Assembly (NCBI GenBank): GCA_003278425.1
Contig: QCFE01000006.1
Span: forward strand, 1-64,000
DNA length: 64,000 bases
From: Prochlorococcus sp. AG-363-B11
Lineage (GTDB): Bacteria > Cyanobacteriota > Cyanobacteriia > PCC-6307 > Cyanobiaceae
Direction of reading: 5' to 3'
The notes under the pieces are model-generated. The model did not search any database. It saw only the letters and a program-made list of their open reading frames with translations, and was not told the DNA's origin. Position 1 is the stretch's first letter. Each line of letters starts with the position of its first letter. Positions 49,467-57,484 of the stretch are shown in pieces. The position numbers and the translations under genes were made by a program.

Positions 49467-49808
49467 ATGCCTTTTCAAAGCACAGTTGGTGACTATCAAA
49501 CAGTCGCCACCCTGGAGACATTCGGCTTCTTGCCTCCAATGTCTCAGGATGAAATTTACGATCAAATTGCATACATCATTGCTCAGGGATGGAGCCCTGT
49601 AATTGAGCATGTTCACCCAAGTGGCTCCATGCAGACTTATTGGTCTTATTGGAAGTTGCCATTCTTTGGTGAGAAAGATTTGAATGTAGTTGTTAGTGAG
49701 CTAGAAGCTTGCCATCGTGCATACCCAGATCACCATGTTCGAATGGTTGGTTACGACGCTTATACCCAAAGTCAGGGTACTTGTTTCGTCGTTTTCGAAG
49801 GTCGCTAA
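49467..49808 (+). CDS. cbbS: Rubisco small subunit
   Basis: 113-residue partner of CbbL. It begins MPFQSTVGDYQTVATLETFG and contains YWSYWKLPFFGEKDLNVVVS and VRMVGYDAYTQSQGTCFVVF, standard form I small-subunit segments. It lies 104 bases after cbbL, with a strong hairpin between, and is followed by two more hairpins before csoS2. Confidence 0.98.
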   Translation: MPFQSTVGDYQTVATLETFGFLPPMSQDEIYDQIAYIIAQGWSPVIEHVHPSGSMQTYWSYWKLPFFGEKDLNVVVSELEACHRAYPDHHVRMVGYDAYTQSQGTCFVVFEGR

Positions 49809-49823
49809 TCAGCGATAAATTTT

Positions 49824-49849
49824 ATAGCCTCGATATTTCTCGAGGCTAT
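49824..49849 (+). terminator. Hairpin after cbbS
   Basis: ATAGCCTCGA and TCGAGGCTAT form a perfect 10-bp stem with loop TATTTC, 15 bases after the cbbS stop, followed by TTGGTTT. Probable partial terminator or stability element. Confidence 0.55.
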
Positions 49850-49862
49850 TTGGTTTCCCCTC

Positions 49863-49884
49863 AGAGAAGATTTAATTCTTCTCT
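49863..49884 (+). repeat. Second hairpin before csoS2
   Basis: AGAGAAGA and TCTTCTCT form an 8-bp stem with loop TTTAAT, 27 bases before the csoS2 start. It lies 13 bases after the first hairpin. Confidence 0.45.
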
Positions 49885-49911
49885 AATTATCAAAGTTCCT
49901 ATCCGGTAGAA

Positions 49912-52287
49912 ATGGCAAAACAAACCAGTCGAGAACTAGTCCTTGAGCGCCGTAAAGCGTTAAGTCAAGGTGGAAAGAATGCCTTAGCAGTTGATAACTC
50001 TAAGCAAAACAGAGTTCGTTCTTCTGCTGATTCTCGTGCTACCAGGACAGGTGCATCAAATTCTCAAAATAAAAAAGAGATAATTAGACCCACCAGTTCA
50101 GATATAACTTTTCAGTTGAATTCCTCTACACATAATTCAGCTGTGAGTAGACAAATTAAACGTATAAGTCAACCTAGTAGAGATCTTGTGCTGGCAAGGA
50201 GAGAAGCGCTTTCTCGTCGAGGTAAGACAGCTGATACAAGCCAAGATAGAACACGGTCAGATGTAAGTGGAAATAAAACCGCTACAGTTTCAAACCCCAC
50301 AGTTATTACAAAATACTGTTGCGATGATTGCAAAGAAAATGATGCTAAATCATCTTCTGAATCTTCCAATTCCACTTCATTGACTTCTAGATCAAGTGAA
50401 TTAATTACTAATAACAGTGCTCGTCGTTCTACTACTAAACGTAGACCTATACAAAATTCGAGTAGAGCTATTGTTTTAGCTCGCCGTGAAGCTCAATCTA
50501 AGCATGGTAAGACTGCTGGAAAACAACCAGCATCAGCGGCTTCTGTTGCTAGACAAGGTGACCCTGACTTGACTAGTAGAGAATTATCTCAAAGAGTGCG
50601 TGAACTTAGAAGTAAAAGTGGAGCTACTGGTGCTAAACGTTCAGGAGTTTGCCGACCTTGTGGACCAAACAAAAATGGTTCTAAGCTGATGGCTGCTTCT
50701 GACGCACATTGGAAGGTAGGAGTGAGTGAGACTAGCTCCGGTCAAGTTGTTACAGGTACTCAGGCTAATCGGTCTTCTAAAACAACTGGTAATGAAGCAA
50801 GTACATGCCGATCAGTTACTGGAACTCAATATATGGGTTCGGAGGTTTTTAATACTTTTTGTGAGACGGCTCCTTCACCAAGTCAGCCATTAAAGGTTGC
50901 TGTAACAAATACTACTCATGGAAACTTGGTTACTGGTAATGAGGTTGGTAGGTCTGAAAAGGTTACAGGAGATGAGCCTGGAACTTGTAAATCTCTAACT
51001 GGAACTGAGTATATTTCAGCTAATCAAACTAATGCTTATTGTGGAGGGGCAAACCCTTCTCCTCGAAAAGTAGGGCAAAGTCTTACTCAAGATGGAAGAA
51101 AAGTTAGCGGGGTAATGGTTGGTCGTTCTTCTAGCGTGACTGGTGATGAGGCAGGTTCTCATTTGGGCTTAACAGGAGACCAATATCTTGGATCCGATCC
51201 ATTGCCATCGGGTAGACCTGCTGAGAAAGTTAGTCTCTTCAATACTCTAAGTGGATCAGGTGTGACAGGTACAAATGTTTCTCGAGCTGAGTCTGTTACA
51301 GGGAATGAGGCAGGTACCTGCAAGCTTGTTACCGGAGATGAGTATGTAGGTCAACAGCAATATCAATCATTTTGTGGAGCTAACCCTAAAGCAGAAGCCC
51401 CTAAAGTTGGTTTAAGCCTTACTAATAAATCTCAGATTGTTAGTGGAACTCAAACAGGTCGTTCTCCTTCTGTTACTGGAGATGAACCTGGAACATGTAA
51501 AGCAGTTACAGGAACTCCATATGCAGGATTAGAGCAAGCAACTCAATTATGTGAAGTCAATTCACTTAAAGAAATTCAACAGCGGACTCCTCGGAAAGTT
51601 GGCACTCCAGGTGCAGCTCTTACTGGGCAACAACCTGGGATTGGAGGAGTCATGACAGGGGCTGAGCGAGGTTCATGCGAAGTATTAACAGGTACACCTT
51701 ATGTTGGAGGAGATCAGTTAAACCAAGCTTGTGGAACTTCATCTCAATTTGTAGGTGACAAAGATACTGCAGTGTCTCCTTCTCAACCAGGCTCTGGATT
51801 TACTGTGCAGTCTCCAGCTAGGGCAGCACAGCAGAGTCGAGCTGAGATCTCAGGTGGAGTCACAGGCACTAGTTATGAAAATGGTTCCAGAATTACAGGA
51901 CCTTTTGATATGGCACCTGACAAAATAACTGGAACTGAGCAATTCCGTTTTGGATCACAGCCAATTCAACCTAATCCTTCTTCTTTAGAAGAAGTCCCAG
52001 TATCTGAGAACCCAACAAGACCAATTTCTAGAATTACAGGAGAAGGTCAATCTTCGGGACTTAACATTACTGGTGATGATTGGGCAAGAGGTGAAAGCGT
52101 TACAGGCACTGAAGGAACATCTGCTACACGTCGAAATCCTTCGAGAGCTGGAGGGATGAGTGCAATGAAGCCTTTCGAGTCGAAAAGGAATGAGGAATTA
52201 CCTAAGCCTGATCTTCTGATTACAGGATCAAGTGGAAATACTGGCCAAGGACAGCTAGTCACTTTTTCAGGCGGAGCGAGAGGTTAG
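49912..52287 (+). CDS. csoS2: Carboxysome scaffold protein CsoS2
   Basis: Disordered 791-residue scaffold linking Rubisco to the shell. The N-terminal region has four basic Rubisco-binding repeats near 5-26 (SRELVLERRKALSQGGK), 89-107, 184-203 and 221-240; the fourth is divergent. The middle region (about 267-607) has six M repeats built on VTGT/TGDE and paired Cys, the third lacking Cys. The C-terminal region ends in VTFSGGARG, the conserved shell-anchoring peptide. Unusual NTD cysteines occur at 136, 137, 140 and 247, 250. It is followed by csoSCA after 7 bases. Confidence 0.95.
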   Translation: MAKQTSRELVLERRKALSQGGKNALAVDNSKQNRVRSSADSRATRTGASNSQNKKEIIRPTSSDITFQLNSSTHNSAVSRQIKRISQPSRDLVLARREALSRRGKTADTSQDRTRSDVSGNKTATVSNPTVITKYCCDDCKENDAKSSSESSNSTSLTSRSSELITNNSARRSTTKRRPIQNSSRAIVLARREAQSKHGKTAGKQPASAASVARQGDPDLTSRELSQRVRELRSKSGATGAKRSGVCRPCGPNKNGSKLMAASDAHWKVGVSETSSGQVVTGTQANRSSKTTGNEASTCRSVTGTQYMGSEVFNTFCETAPSPSQPLKVAVTNTTHGNLVTGNEVGRSEKVTGDEPGTCKSLTGTEYISANQTNAYCGGANPSPRKVGQSLTQDGRKVSGVMVGRSSSVTGDEAGSHLGLTGDQYLGSDPLPSGRPAEKVSLFNTLSGSGVTGTNVSRAESVTGNEAGTCKLVTGDEYVGQQQYQSFCGANPKAEAPKVGLSLTNKSQIVSGTQTGRSPSVTGDEPGTCKAVTGTPYAGLEQATQLCEVNSLKEIQQRTPRKVGTPGAALTGQQPGIGGVMTGAERGSCEVLTGTPYVGGDQLNQACGTSSQFVGDKDTAVSPSQPGSGFTVQSPARAAQQSRAEISGGVTGTSYENGSRITGPFDMAPDKITGTEQFRFGSQPIQPNPSSLEEVPVSENPTRPISRITGEGQSSGLNITGDDWARGESVTGTEGTSATRRNPSRAGGMSAMKPFESKRNEELPKPDLLITGSSGNTGQGQLVTFSGGARG
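50710..51732 (+). repeat. CsoS2 M-repeat region
   Basis: Six approximate repeats of about 45-60 codons: residues 267-317, 328-377, 386-428, 439-488, 498-547 and 562-607. Each has VTGxQ/E, TGDE or TGNE and TGTxY segments. DNA identity between copies is low; the repeat is at protein level. Confidence 0.75.
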
Positions 52288-52294
52288 TTGAGCA

Positions 52295-53830
52295 ATGGCC
52301 TATAGAAATTTGGCCAGAAAGAAAGATCGTCCTTTAGGACCTACGGCACCTAGGAAGAGTTATTTTTCTGATCAACAATTACAATCTCAACCTAAAGTAA
52401 AGCCTCGCTCTCCTGGCTTAAGTGGATTGCATCCTCTTACTGACCTTGCTTGCAATAGAAAACTTCAAGAATATGAAGAGCAGGTCAAGGGTAGGTTTGA
52501 TCAAATTGTTCCTTTTCTTAAGAAGGTGTCTACCCTTCAACATGATGATAATTTCATAAACACCTCACAAAAACTAGCTAGAGAAAAACTAGGTTTTGAG
52601 CTGCCAGAACATATTTTAGAAAGGGCTTGGGTACGTCCTCTTGATATGAGAGCTTTATTTGCTTCATGTGTTTTTCAAGCTCATCAACTTTCTAGTAATC
52701 AGTTTTTTAATTCTGATCCATTAAATGGTTCAGAAGGTAGCAATGAGGCTCAGTCGTTTGAGACTTTCCTTGCTGAATGTGGATTCCACTTGTTGGATGT
52801 AACTCCTTGTGCAGATGGTCGATTGGCCCATTCTATTTCATATGCACTGCGAATTCCTTTTAGTGCAGTGCGTAGGCGATCTCACGCAGGTGCTTTGTTC
52901 GATGTCGAAAACACTGTTAATCGTTGGGTAAAAACTGAACACAGACGTTTTAGAGAAAATATTCCAAACTCTCCTCATGAAGCGACAAGGTATTTAAAAG
53001 TAGTTATTTATCATTTCAGTTCTGTTAACCCTACGACTCAGGGATGTGCTGCCCATGGAAGTGATGACAGTCTTGCTGCCGCTGAAGGGTTGCAGAGATT
53101 GCTTGACTTTAAGGAATCAGTTGAAAATAGTTTTTGCTGTGGTGCTTCAGTAGATCTCTTGTTGATTGGTCTTGATACTGATACTGATGCTATTCGGGTA
53201 CATGTTCCAGATTCTGAAAGTCATATCCCTCTTGAAGAATGGATATCTGCGAAAGATGTTTACGAGGAAACCAAGTTATTGTCAGCTGAAGACGCCATTA
53301 GAAAGATTACTGATAATGTTCGCATAAGTTCCTCTGGGAAAACTGATCACGGCATGGTGACTTTTATTGCGAAACTGTTAGTCAATAATCTTTCCCAAAT
53401 TGATTATGTACGACAGCTACATAACGGCCCTTATCCTGACGAAGGTCATGCAGAGAGATTTATTGGTGTAGGTATTGGTTTTAAGGAGGTTCATCTGCGA
53501 AACCTGACTTATTTTGCACATCTTGATACAGTTGAAGAAGGAGCTCCAGATTTAGATGTAGGCGTTAAAATTTTTAAAGGTTTAAATATTTCTAGGGATC
53601 TACCTATCCCAGTAGTTATTAGATTTGATTATTCAGGTAGAGTACCAGGAGCTAGAGAAAGAGCTTTGTTGGATTGTAAGAGAGTTGATAGTGCTATTTC
53701 TTCTCGTTATCGAAAATTGGTAGACGATGGTCTTTTGCATACCTGTCTTTCTATTAGAGATCGAGATACGAAATCCCCTGCTGAAGTTGTAGGGTCTTCA
53801 CTCGATCCTGTTCTTCAGGAGGAACATTGA
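52295..53830 (+). CDS. csoSCA: Carboxysomal beta-type carbonic anhydrase CsoSCA (CsoS3)
   Basis: Makes CO2 from bicarbonate inside the carboxysome. The 511-residue protein has a basic N-terminal tail (about 1-50, likely disordered and used for Rubisco binding), the helical domain, then the catalytic domain with zinc ligands recognisable in TPCADGRLAHS (Cys), IYHFSS (His) and TQGCAAHGSDD (Cys). The C-terminal domain is the degenerate second CA-like half. It follows csoS2 by 7 bases and precedes csoS4A by one base. Confidence 0.95.
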   Translation: MAYRNLARKKDRPLGPTAPRKSYFSDQQLQSQPKVKPRSPGLSGLHPLTDLACNRKLQEYEEQVKGRFDQIVPFLKKVSTLQHDDNFINTSQKLAREKLGFELPEHILERAWVRPLDMRALFASCVFQAHQLSSNQFFNSDPLNGSEGSNEAQSFETFLAECGFHLLDVTPCADGRLAHSISYALRIPFSAVRRRSHAGALFDVENTVNRWVKTEHRRFRENIPNSPHEATRYLKVVIYHFSSVNPTTQGCAAHGSDDSLAAAEGLQRLLDFKESVENSFCCGASVDLLLIGLDTDTDAIRVHVPDSESHIPLEEWISAKDVYEETKLLSAEDAIRKITDNVRISSSGKTDHGMVTFIAKLLVNNLSQIDYVRQLHNGPYPDEGHAERFIGVGIGFKEVHLRNLTYFAHLDTVEEGAPDLDVGVKIFKGLNISRDLPIPVVIRFDYSGRVPGARERALLDCKRVDSAISSRYRKLVDDGLLHTCLSIRDRDTKSPAEVVGSSLDPVLQEEH

Positions 53831-53831
53831 C

Positions 53832-54107
53832 ATGTTGATTTGCAAGGTGGTTAAACCACTTGTTTCTACAAATCGTATACCTGGCTTTGAGCATAGGCAT
53901 CTTCAGGTTGTTTTGGACGGCAGCTCTAAAAAAGTTGCTGTAGATGCTGTTGGCTGTAAGCCGGATGACTGGGTTATTTGTGTTGGAAGCTCTGCTGCTA
54001 GAGAAGCGGCTGGAAGCAAGTCATATCCAAGTGATTTGACCATCGTTGGAATTATTGATCATTGGGATCCAGATTCCCCAACTCCTTTGCCTGATAGGAA
54101 AACATAA
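53832..54107 (+). CDS. csoS4A: Carboxysome pentameric vertex protein CsoS4A
   Basis: 91-residue BMV-fold protein whose pentamers cap carboxysome vertices. It begins MLICKVVKPLVSTNRIPGFE and contains VDAVGCKPDDWVICVGSSAA and LTIVGIIDHWDP. Its stop overlaps the csoS4B start by one base (TAATG), implying coupled translation. Confidence 0.96.
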   Translation: MLICKVVKPLVSTNRIPGFEHRHLQVVLDGSSKKVAVDAVGCKPDDWVICVGSSAAREAAGSKSYPSDLTIVGIIDHWDPDSPTPLPDRKT

Positions 54108-54358
54108 TGGAAATCATGCAAGTTATGGGACGTTTGGTTTGCACTCAACGAGTTGAAGGCTTAGGTCATATGCATTTACGTATCCTTCGAAATAATAAAG
54201 GGAAAGATCTAGTAGCTGTAGATCCTGTTGGGGCTCGTGAAGGTAATTGGGTTTTTACTGCGAGTGGTTCCGCAGCAAGATTTGCATGTCCTAATCCATC
54301 TATTCAGACTGACTTAACAATTGGCGGAATTATTGATCATTGGTCTCCAGACGGATAG
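54107..54358 (+). CDS. csoS4B: Carboxysome pentameric vertex protein CsoS4B
   Basis: 83-residue paralogue of CsoS4A (MQVMGRLVCTQRVEGLGHM; AVDPVGAREGNWVFTASGSA; TIGGIIDHWSP). The internal Met at residue 4 is an alternative start. Paralogous vertex pairs occur in all alpha-carboxysome clusters. Confidence 0.96.
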   Translation: MEIMQVMGRLVCTQRVEGLGHMHLRILRNNKGKDLVAVDPVGAREGNWVFTASGSAARFACPNPSIQTDLTIGGIIDHWSPDG

Positions 54359-54405
54359 CTCTGGACATATGAGCAAGACCCTTCCTAATTTATTTTACTT
54401 ATCTC

Positions 54406-54912
54406 ATGACTTCTTCTATTCCCCCACGTAGCCCAAAAGCGAAAACAAATTTAAAAAGTGGTGATCCCTCTAAACAAATAGTTGATGTTGTCCCAGAATC
54501 TTCAGTTTCTAAAAAAGTTGTATCTCCCTCAAAAGCTTCTAAAAATACCTCTGGAATTGGCGGAGGTCCAAAGAAATTGGTTCCGAATTCCTCTGATTAT
54601 TCACCTTCAGAACCAATAACTGGAATTGCTTTAGGAATGATAGAAACACGTGGAATGGTTCCTGCAATAGAAGCAGCTGATGCAATGACCAAAGCAGCAG
54701 AGGTGAGCTTGATAGCTAGAGAATATGTTGGTGGTGGTTATGTATCTGTTTTGGTTCGTGGAGAGACCGGGGCTGTTAATGCTTCTGTACGTGCAGGCGC
54801 TGATGCCTGTGAACGTGTTGGGGATGGATTAGTCGCTGCTCACATCATTGCAAGACCTCATTCGGAGGTCGAACCTGTACTTAAGGTCAGTGGAGCAACA
54901 CGCCGACTTTAA
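54406..54912 (+). CDS. csoS1E: BMC shell protein with long N-terminal extension (CsoS1E-like)
   Basis: 168 residues. Residues 1-75 are Ser/Lys/Pro-rich, likely disordered, and residues 76-160 are a BMC domain nearly identical in pattern to CsoS1 (GIALGMIETRGMVPAIEAAD; VRGETGAVNASVRAGADACE). This matches the CsoS1E-type shell protein of some Prochlorococcus and Synechococcus. The extension may face the shell surface or lumen. It lies 47 bases after csoS4B on the same strand. Confidence 0.85.
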   Translation: MTSSIPPRSPKAKTNLKSGDPSKQIVDVVPESSVSKKVVSPSKASKNTSGIGGGPKKLVPNSSDYSPSEPITGIALGMIETRGMVPAIEAADAMTKAAEVSLIAREYVGGGYVSVLVRGETGAVNASVRAGADACERVGDGLVAAHIIARPHSEVEPVLKVSGATRRL

Positions 54913-54949
54913 TGAAGAGTTAAGAATAATTCATATGATTAGTTTAGCT

Positions 54950-54978
54950 TTGACTAAGACAATTTTCATTCCTATAAA
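54950..54978 (+). promoter_or_regulatory. Near-consensus sigma-70-type promoter before acRAF
   Basis: TTGACT (54950-54955), a 17-base spacer and TATAAA (54973-54978). The -10 box ends 8 bases before the ATG at 54987, so the transcript would start almost at the start codon. Position and spacing are good; use is unproven. Confidence 0.45.
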
Positions 54979-54986
54979 TTTTAAAA

Positions 54987-55244
54987 ATGAATAAATGGAA
55001 TAAAAGGTCTAGACCTTTAAGGCTAGAAAGAAGGTTTGAATTCCCAACCTATGAGTTGACTAGAGATTTTTTGGATCGACTTGGCGAGCTATCTGAAAAA
55101 CGTAAAAGATTTCCAGATGTTAGTTTTGGAAAAACTTATGTGAATTTAACTTTGCAACCTGAAAGTGATGAAAACGATGCACCCCTTACAGCTGATGATA
55201 TGAATTTTGCTTCAGAAATTGATGATTTAACAGAAACTGAATAG
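54987..55244 (+). CDS. Rubisco assembly factor acRAF (pterin dehydratase-like)
   Basis: 85 residues of the pterin-4a-carbinolamine dehydratase-like fold (RLERRFEFPTYELTRDFLDR; DVSFGKTYVNLTLQPE; PLTADDMNFASEID). In alpha-carboxysome clusters this protein acts as a Rubisco assembly chaperone rather than a pterin enzyme; the catalytic His pattern of true dehydratases is not evident. It follows csoS1E with its own candidate promoter. Confidence 0.85.
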   Translation: MNKWNKRSRPLRLERRFEFPTYELTRDFLDRLGELSEKRKRFPDVSFGKTYVNLTLQPESDENDAPLTADDMNFASEIDDLTETE

Positions 55245-55270
55245 GCTTTCTCTCTTGGTTTAGTGGAAGA

Positions 55271-55540
55271 TTACTTGCCTTCTGATAGGTCTCTTTTAAT
55301 TAAAGCCATTAAATATGCTGGTGCCTTATACCTCCCTGGCAGACACCGGTTGAGTGTTTCTAAATGACTCCAACAGACGGTCCGCTCAATTTCTTGGCGA
55401 GTTCGTCCTAATTGAAGGAGACGCCTTAATGCTTTGCAGTAGAGGGGGTAACCAGCCTCTAGTTCACCAATTGTCAGCTTTGCTGCGGACATGTTTTGTC
55501 GCAGGTCAAGGCTTAATCTAGACAATTGAGTGACCGGCAT
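55271..55540 (-). CDS. Small conserved protein beside the carboxysome cluster
   Basis: 89 residues, strongly helical, with Met at 1 and 17 as possible starts. Distinct segments are SAAKLTIGELEAGYPLYCKA, LRRLLQLGRTRQEIERTVCW and RCLPGRYKAPAYLMALIKRD. It converges on acRAF with 26 bases between, and resembles conserved hypothetical proteins that sit at this place in alpha-cyanobacteria. Function unknown; the carboxysome link is positional only. Confidence 0.65.
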   Translation of the reverse strand: MPVTQLSRLSLDLRQNMSAAKLTIGELEAGYPLYCKALRRLLQLGRTRQEIERTVCWSHLETLNRCLPGRYKAPAYLMALIKRDLSEGK

Positions 55541-55577
55541 GCAAATGAAAGGTCAGAAATCTACTGATTTTGACTTC

Positions 55578-55976
55578 TTATCCAAGCCAAGCAACACAAT
55601 CAATTTCAACAAGTCCCCCTTTAGGTAGTGCAGAAACTTCAATACAGGCCCTGGCAGGACTCACTTTATTTTTGAAAAAGTCAGAATAAATTTTGTTTAC
55701 TTTATTGAAGTCTTTTAAATTTGCTAGAAAAATCGTAGTGCGAACAATATTTGAAGCATCAGCTTCCGCAGCCTTGAGTACGGCTAAAAGATTTTTAAGA
55801 ATTTGATGTGTTTCTTCTTCAACATCTCCATTTCCAACCATTTCTCCAGTAGATGGATCAAGTGCGATTTGTCCAGAGCAATAAAGCCATCCTCCCGCAA
55901 GAATGGCTTGGCTGTAAGGTCCAACAGGAGAGGGTGCTAACTTTGATTCAATTGCTTTTATTGGTAAGGAAGTCAT
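55578..55976 (-). CDS. ridA: RidA/YjgF-family enamine/imine deaminase
   Basis: Removes reactive enamines such as 2-aminoacrylate. The 132 residues show APSPVGPYSQAILAGGWLYC, GQIALDPSTGEMVG, the catalytic Arg in SPARACIEVSALPKGGLVE and Glu near the C-terminus. It lies 44 bases after gloB on the same strand. Confidence 0.9.
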   Translation of the reverse strand: MTSLPIKAIESKLAPSPVGPYSQAILAGGWLYCSGQIALDPSTGEMVGNGDVEEETHQILKNLLAVLKAAEADASNIVRTTIFLANLKDFNKVNKIYSDFFKNKVSPARACIEVSALPKGGLVEIDCVAWLG

Positions 55977-56020
55977 AAGGTGATCATTTAATTACAAATA
56001 AATTTATCTCTTCTAACGAC

Positions 56021-56782
56021 TTAATTCTTCCAGTTGTCTTTATCTAAACGCAATTTTGCGAATTCTTTGGCACTTTTAGCAATGAGAAATAAATTACTTT
56101 TTGTTTCTTCTAGGATTGTGCTAGGAAGACTTTGTAGGCCTTTTGATCTGCGGCTAATCACTTCTTTTAACCTTGAGTTTATATTTGAATCTTCTGGGTA
56201 AATTGACTTTGCCCATTTTAAGTTGTCTTCTGTATATTCATGAGCACAGTAAACTTTGGTGTCATTTGGTAAAGCCTTTAATCGATTTAATGATTTAAAC
56301 ATTTGGCTAGGAGTTCCTTCGAAAAGGCGGCCGCACCCTGCACCGAATAAGGTGTCCCCAGAAAAAAGAACAGGGTGCATTGTGTCCTTTTTTGAACCTC
56401 CTAAATAGTAAGAAACATGATTCTTTGTATGTCCAGGCACCTCTATAACTTTTATTTCTTCTTCTAAGAGAATAAAAACATCATTATCAAATACAGAGTT
56501 AGTTTGAAAAGGGATTCGATCGAGATCGCTTTTAGCAGCAATTACTGATGAAAATGGCCAAACCTCTAGAAGCTCTTCTGTTCCCCCTATATGATCTTCA
56601 TGGTGATGGGTTTGAAGTACTGAGGTAAGTTGAAGATTTTTTTCTTTTAACCAACTGATAACAGGTTGAGAAATTGCAGGATCCACAACTACAGCTTGAT
56701 TTCCTTTAACCCAAATCCATATGATGTTGTCTTTTAGTACAGGGATAGGATGAATTATGAAATTTTGTTTTTCTAGTTCCAT
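56021..56782 (-). CDS. gloB: Glyoxalase II-type hydroxyacylglutathione hydrolase
   Basis: Hydrolyses S-lactoylglutathione to lactate and glutathione. The 253-residue metallo-beta-lactamase-fold enzyme has the binuclear metal motif THHHEDH (58-64), GHTKNHVSYYLG, a metal-binding SGDTLFGAGCGRLFEG segment and CAHEYTEDNLKWA near 183. It is divergent from hisG with a 50-base gap. Confidence 0.92.
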   Translation of the reverse strand: MELEKQNFIIHPIPVLKDNIIWIWVKGNQAVVVDPAISQPVISWLKEKNLQLTSVLQTHHHEDHIGGTEELLEVWPFSSVIAAKSDLDRIPFQTNSVFDNDVFILLEEEIKVIEVPGHTKNHVSYYLGGSKKDTMHPVLFSGDTLFGAGCGRLFEGTPSQMFKSLNRLKALPNDTKVYCAHEYTEDNLKWAKSIYPEDSNINSRLKEVISRRSKGLQSLPSTILEETKSNLFLIAKSAKEFAKLRLDKDNWKN

Positions 56783-56832
56783 AGCTTTAAAAGTAGCTCG
56801 AATCGTTAAAGTTCATGTTGATTAATTAACTC

Positions 56833-57480
56833 ATGATTACTGTTGCCCTGGCAAAAGGAGCTTTGCTAAAAGACTCTGTTACAAGATTTGCAAAAGCTGG
56901 ACTGGATTTTTCAGCAGTGCTGGAACCTTCTAATCGACTTTTAATGGTTCCTTCTGCCTGTGGCCGAGCCAAGGCGCTTCTTGTCCGGAATGGAGATGTA
57001 CCTGTTTACGTTGCTTATGGGCAGGCCCACTTGGGAATCGTAGGCTTTGATGTCCTAAGCGAGAAGCACATGCAAGTTTCAAACTTGATTGATCTCGGTT
57101 TTGGTGGTTGTCGTATGTCAGTGGCAGTAAAATCATCGAGTGGCTATAAGAGTGCAGTTGACTTGCCTCCCCACTGCCGGGTGGCAAGTAAATTTACTAA
57201 TTGTGCAAGACGTTTTTTTGAAGAGATTGATCTTCCAGTTGAATTAGTACACTTGACAGGCTCAGTTGAACTTGGACCATTAACTGGAATTGCAGAGGCG
57301 ATTGTTGATTTAGTCGCCACTGGACGAACTCTTCGGGAAAATGGATTGGTTGAAATTGATCAACTTTTTTATTCCACTGCGCGTTTAATTGCTCACCCCC
57401 TTTCTTTAAGACTTGATAATGGAACGATTCAGCAAATTGTTGAAACTATTCAATTTCAGTCAGATAGCTCCAGCTTATAG
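56833..57480 (+). CDS. hisG: ATP phosphoribosyltransferase, short form (HisG)
   Basis: First step of histidine synthesis, joining ATP and PRPP. The 215-residue length marks the short form, which needs HisZ (a HisRS-like subunit) for activity; hisZ is not in this window. Segments include [54 protein letters not shown] and the PRPP-binding [20 protein letters not shown]. The next gene starts 4 bases later. Confidence 0.95.
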   Translation: MITVALAKGALLKDSVTRFAKAGLDFSAVLEPSNRLLMVPSACGRAKALLVRNGDVPVYVAYGQAHLGIVGFDVLSEKHMQVSNLIDLGFGGCRMSVAVKSSSGYKSAVDLPPHCRVASKFTNCARRFFEEIDLPVELVHLTGSVELGPLTGIAEAIVDLVATGRTLRENGLVEIDQLFYSTARLIAHPLSLRLDNGTIQQIVETIQFQSDSSSL

Positions 57481-57484
57481 ATAG

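Noticed and set aside
49912-52287. Programmed frameshift in csoS2, as known in some chemoautotrophs
   Set aside because: I looked for a slippery heptamer in the correct phase in the M-repeat region and did not find a convincing one; the frame is open throughout.
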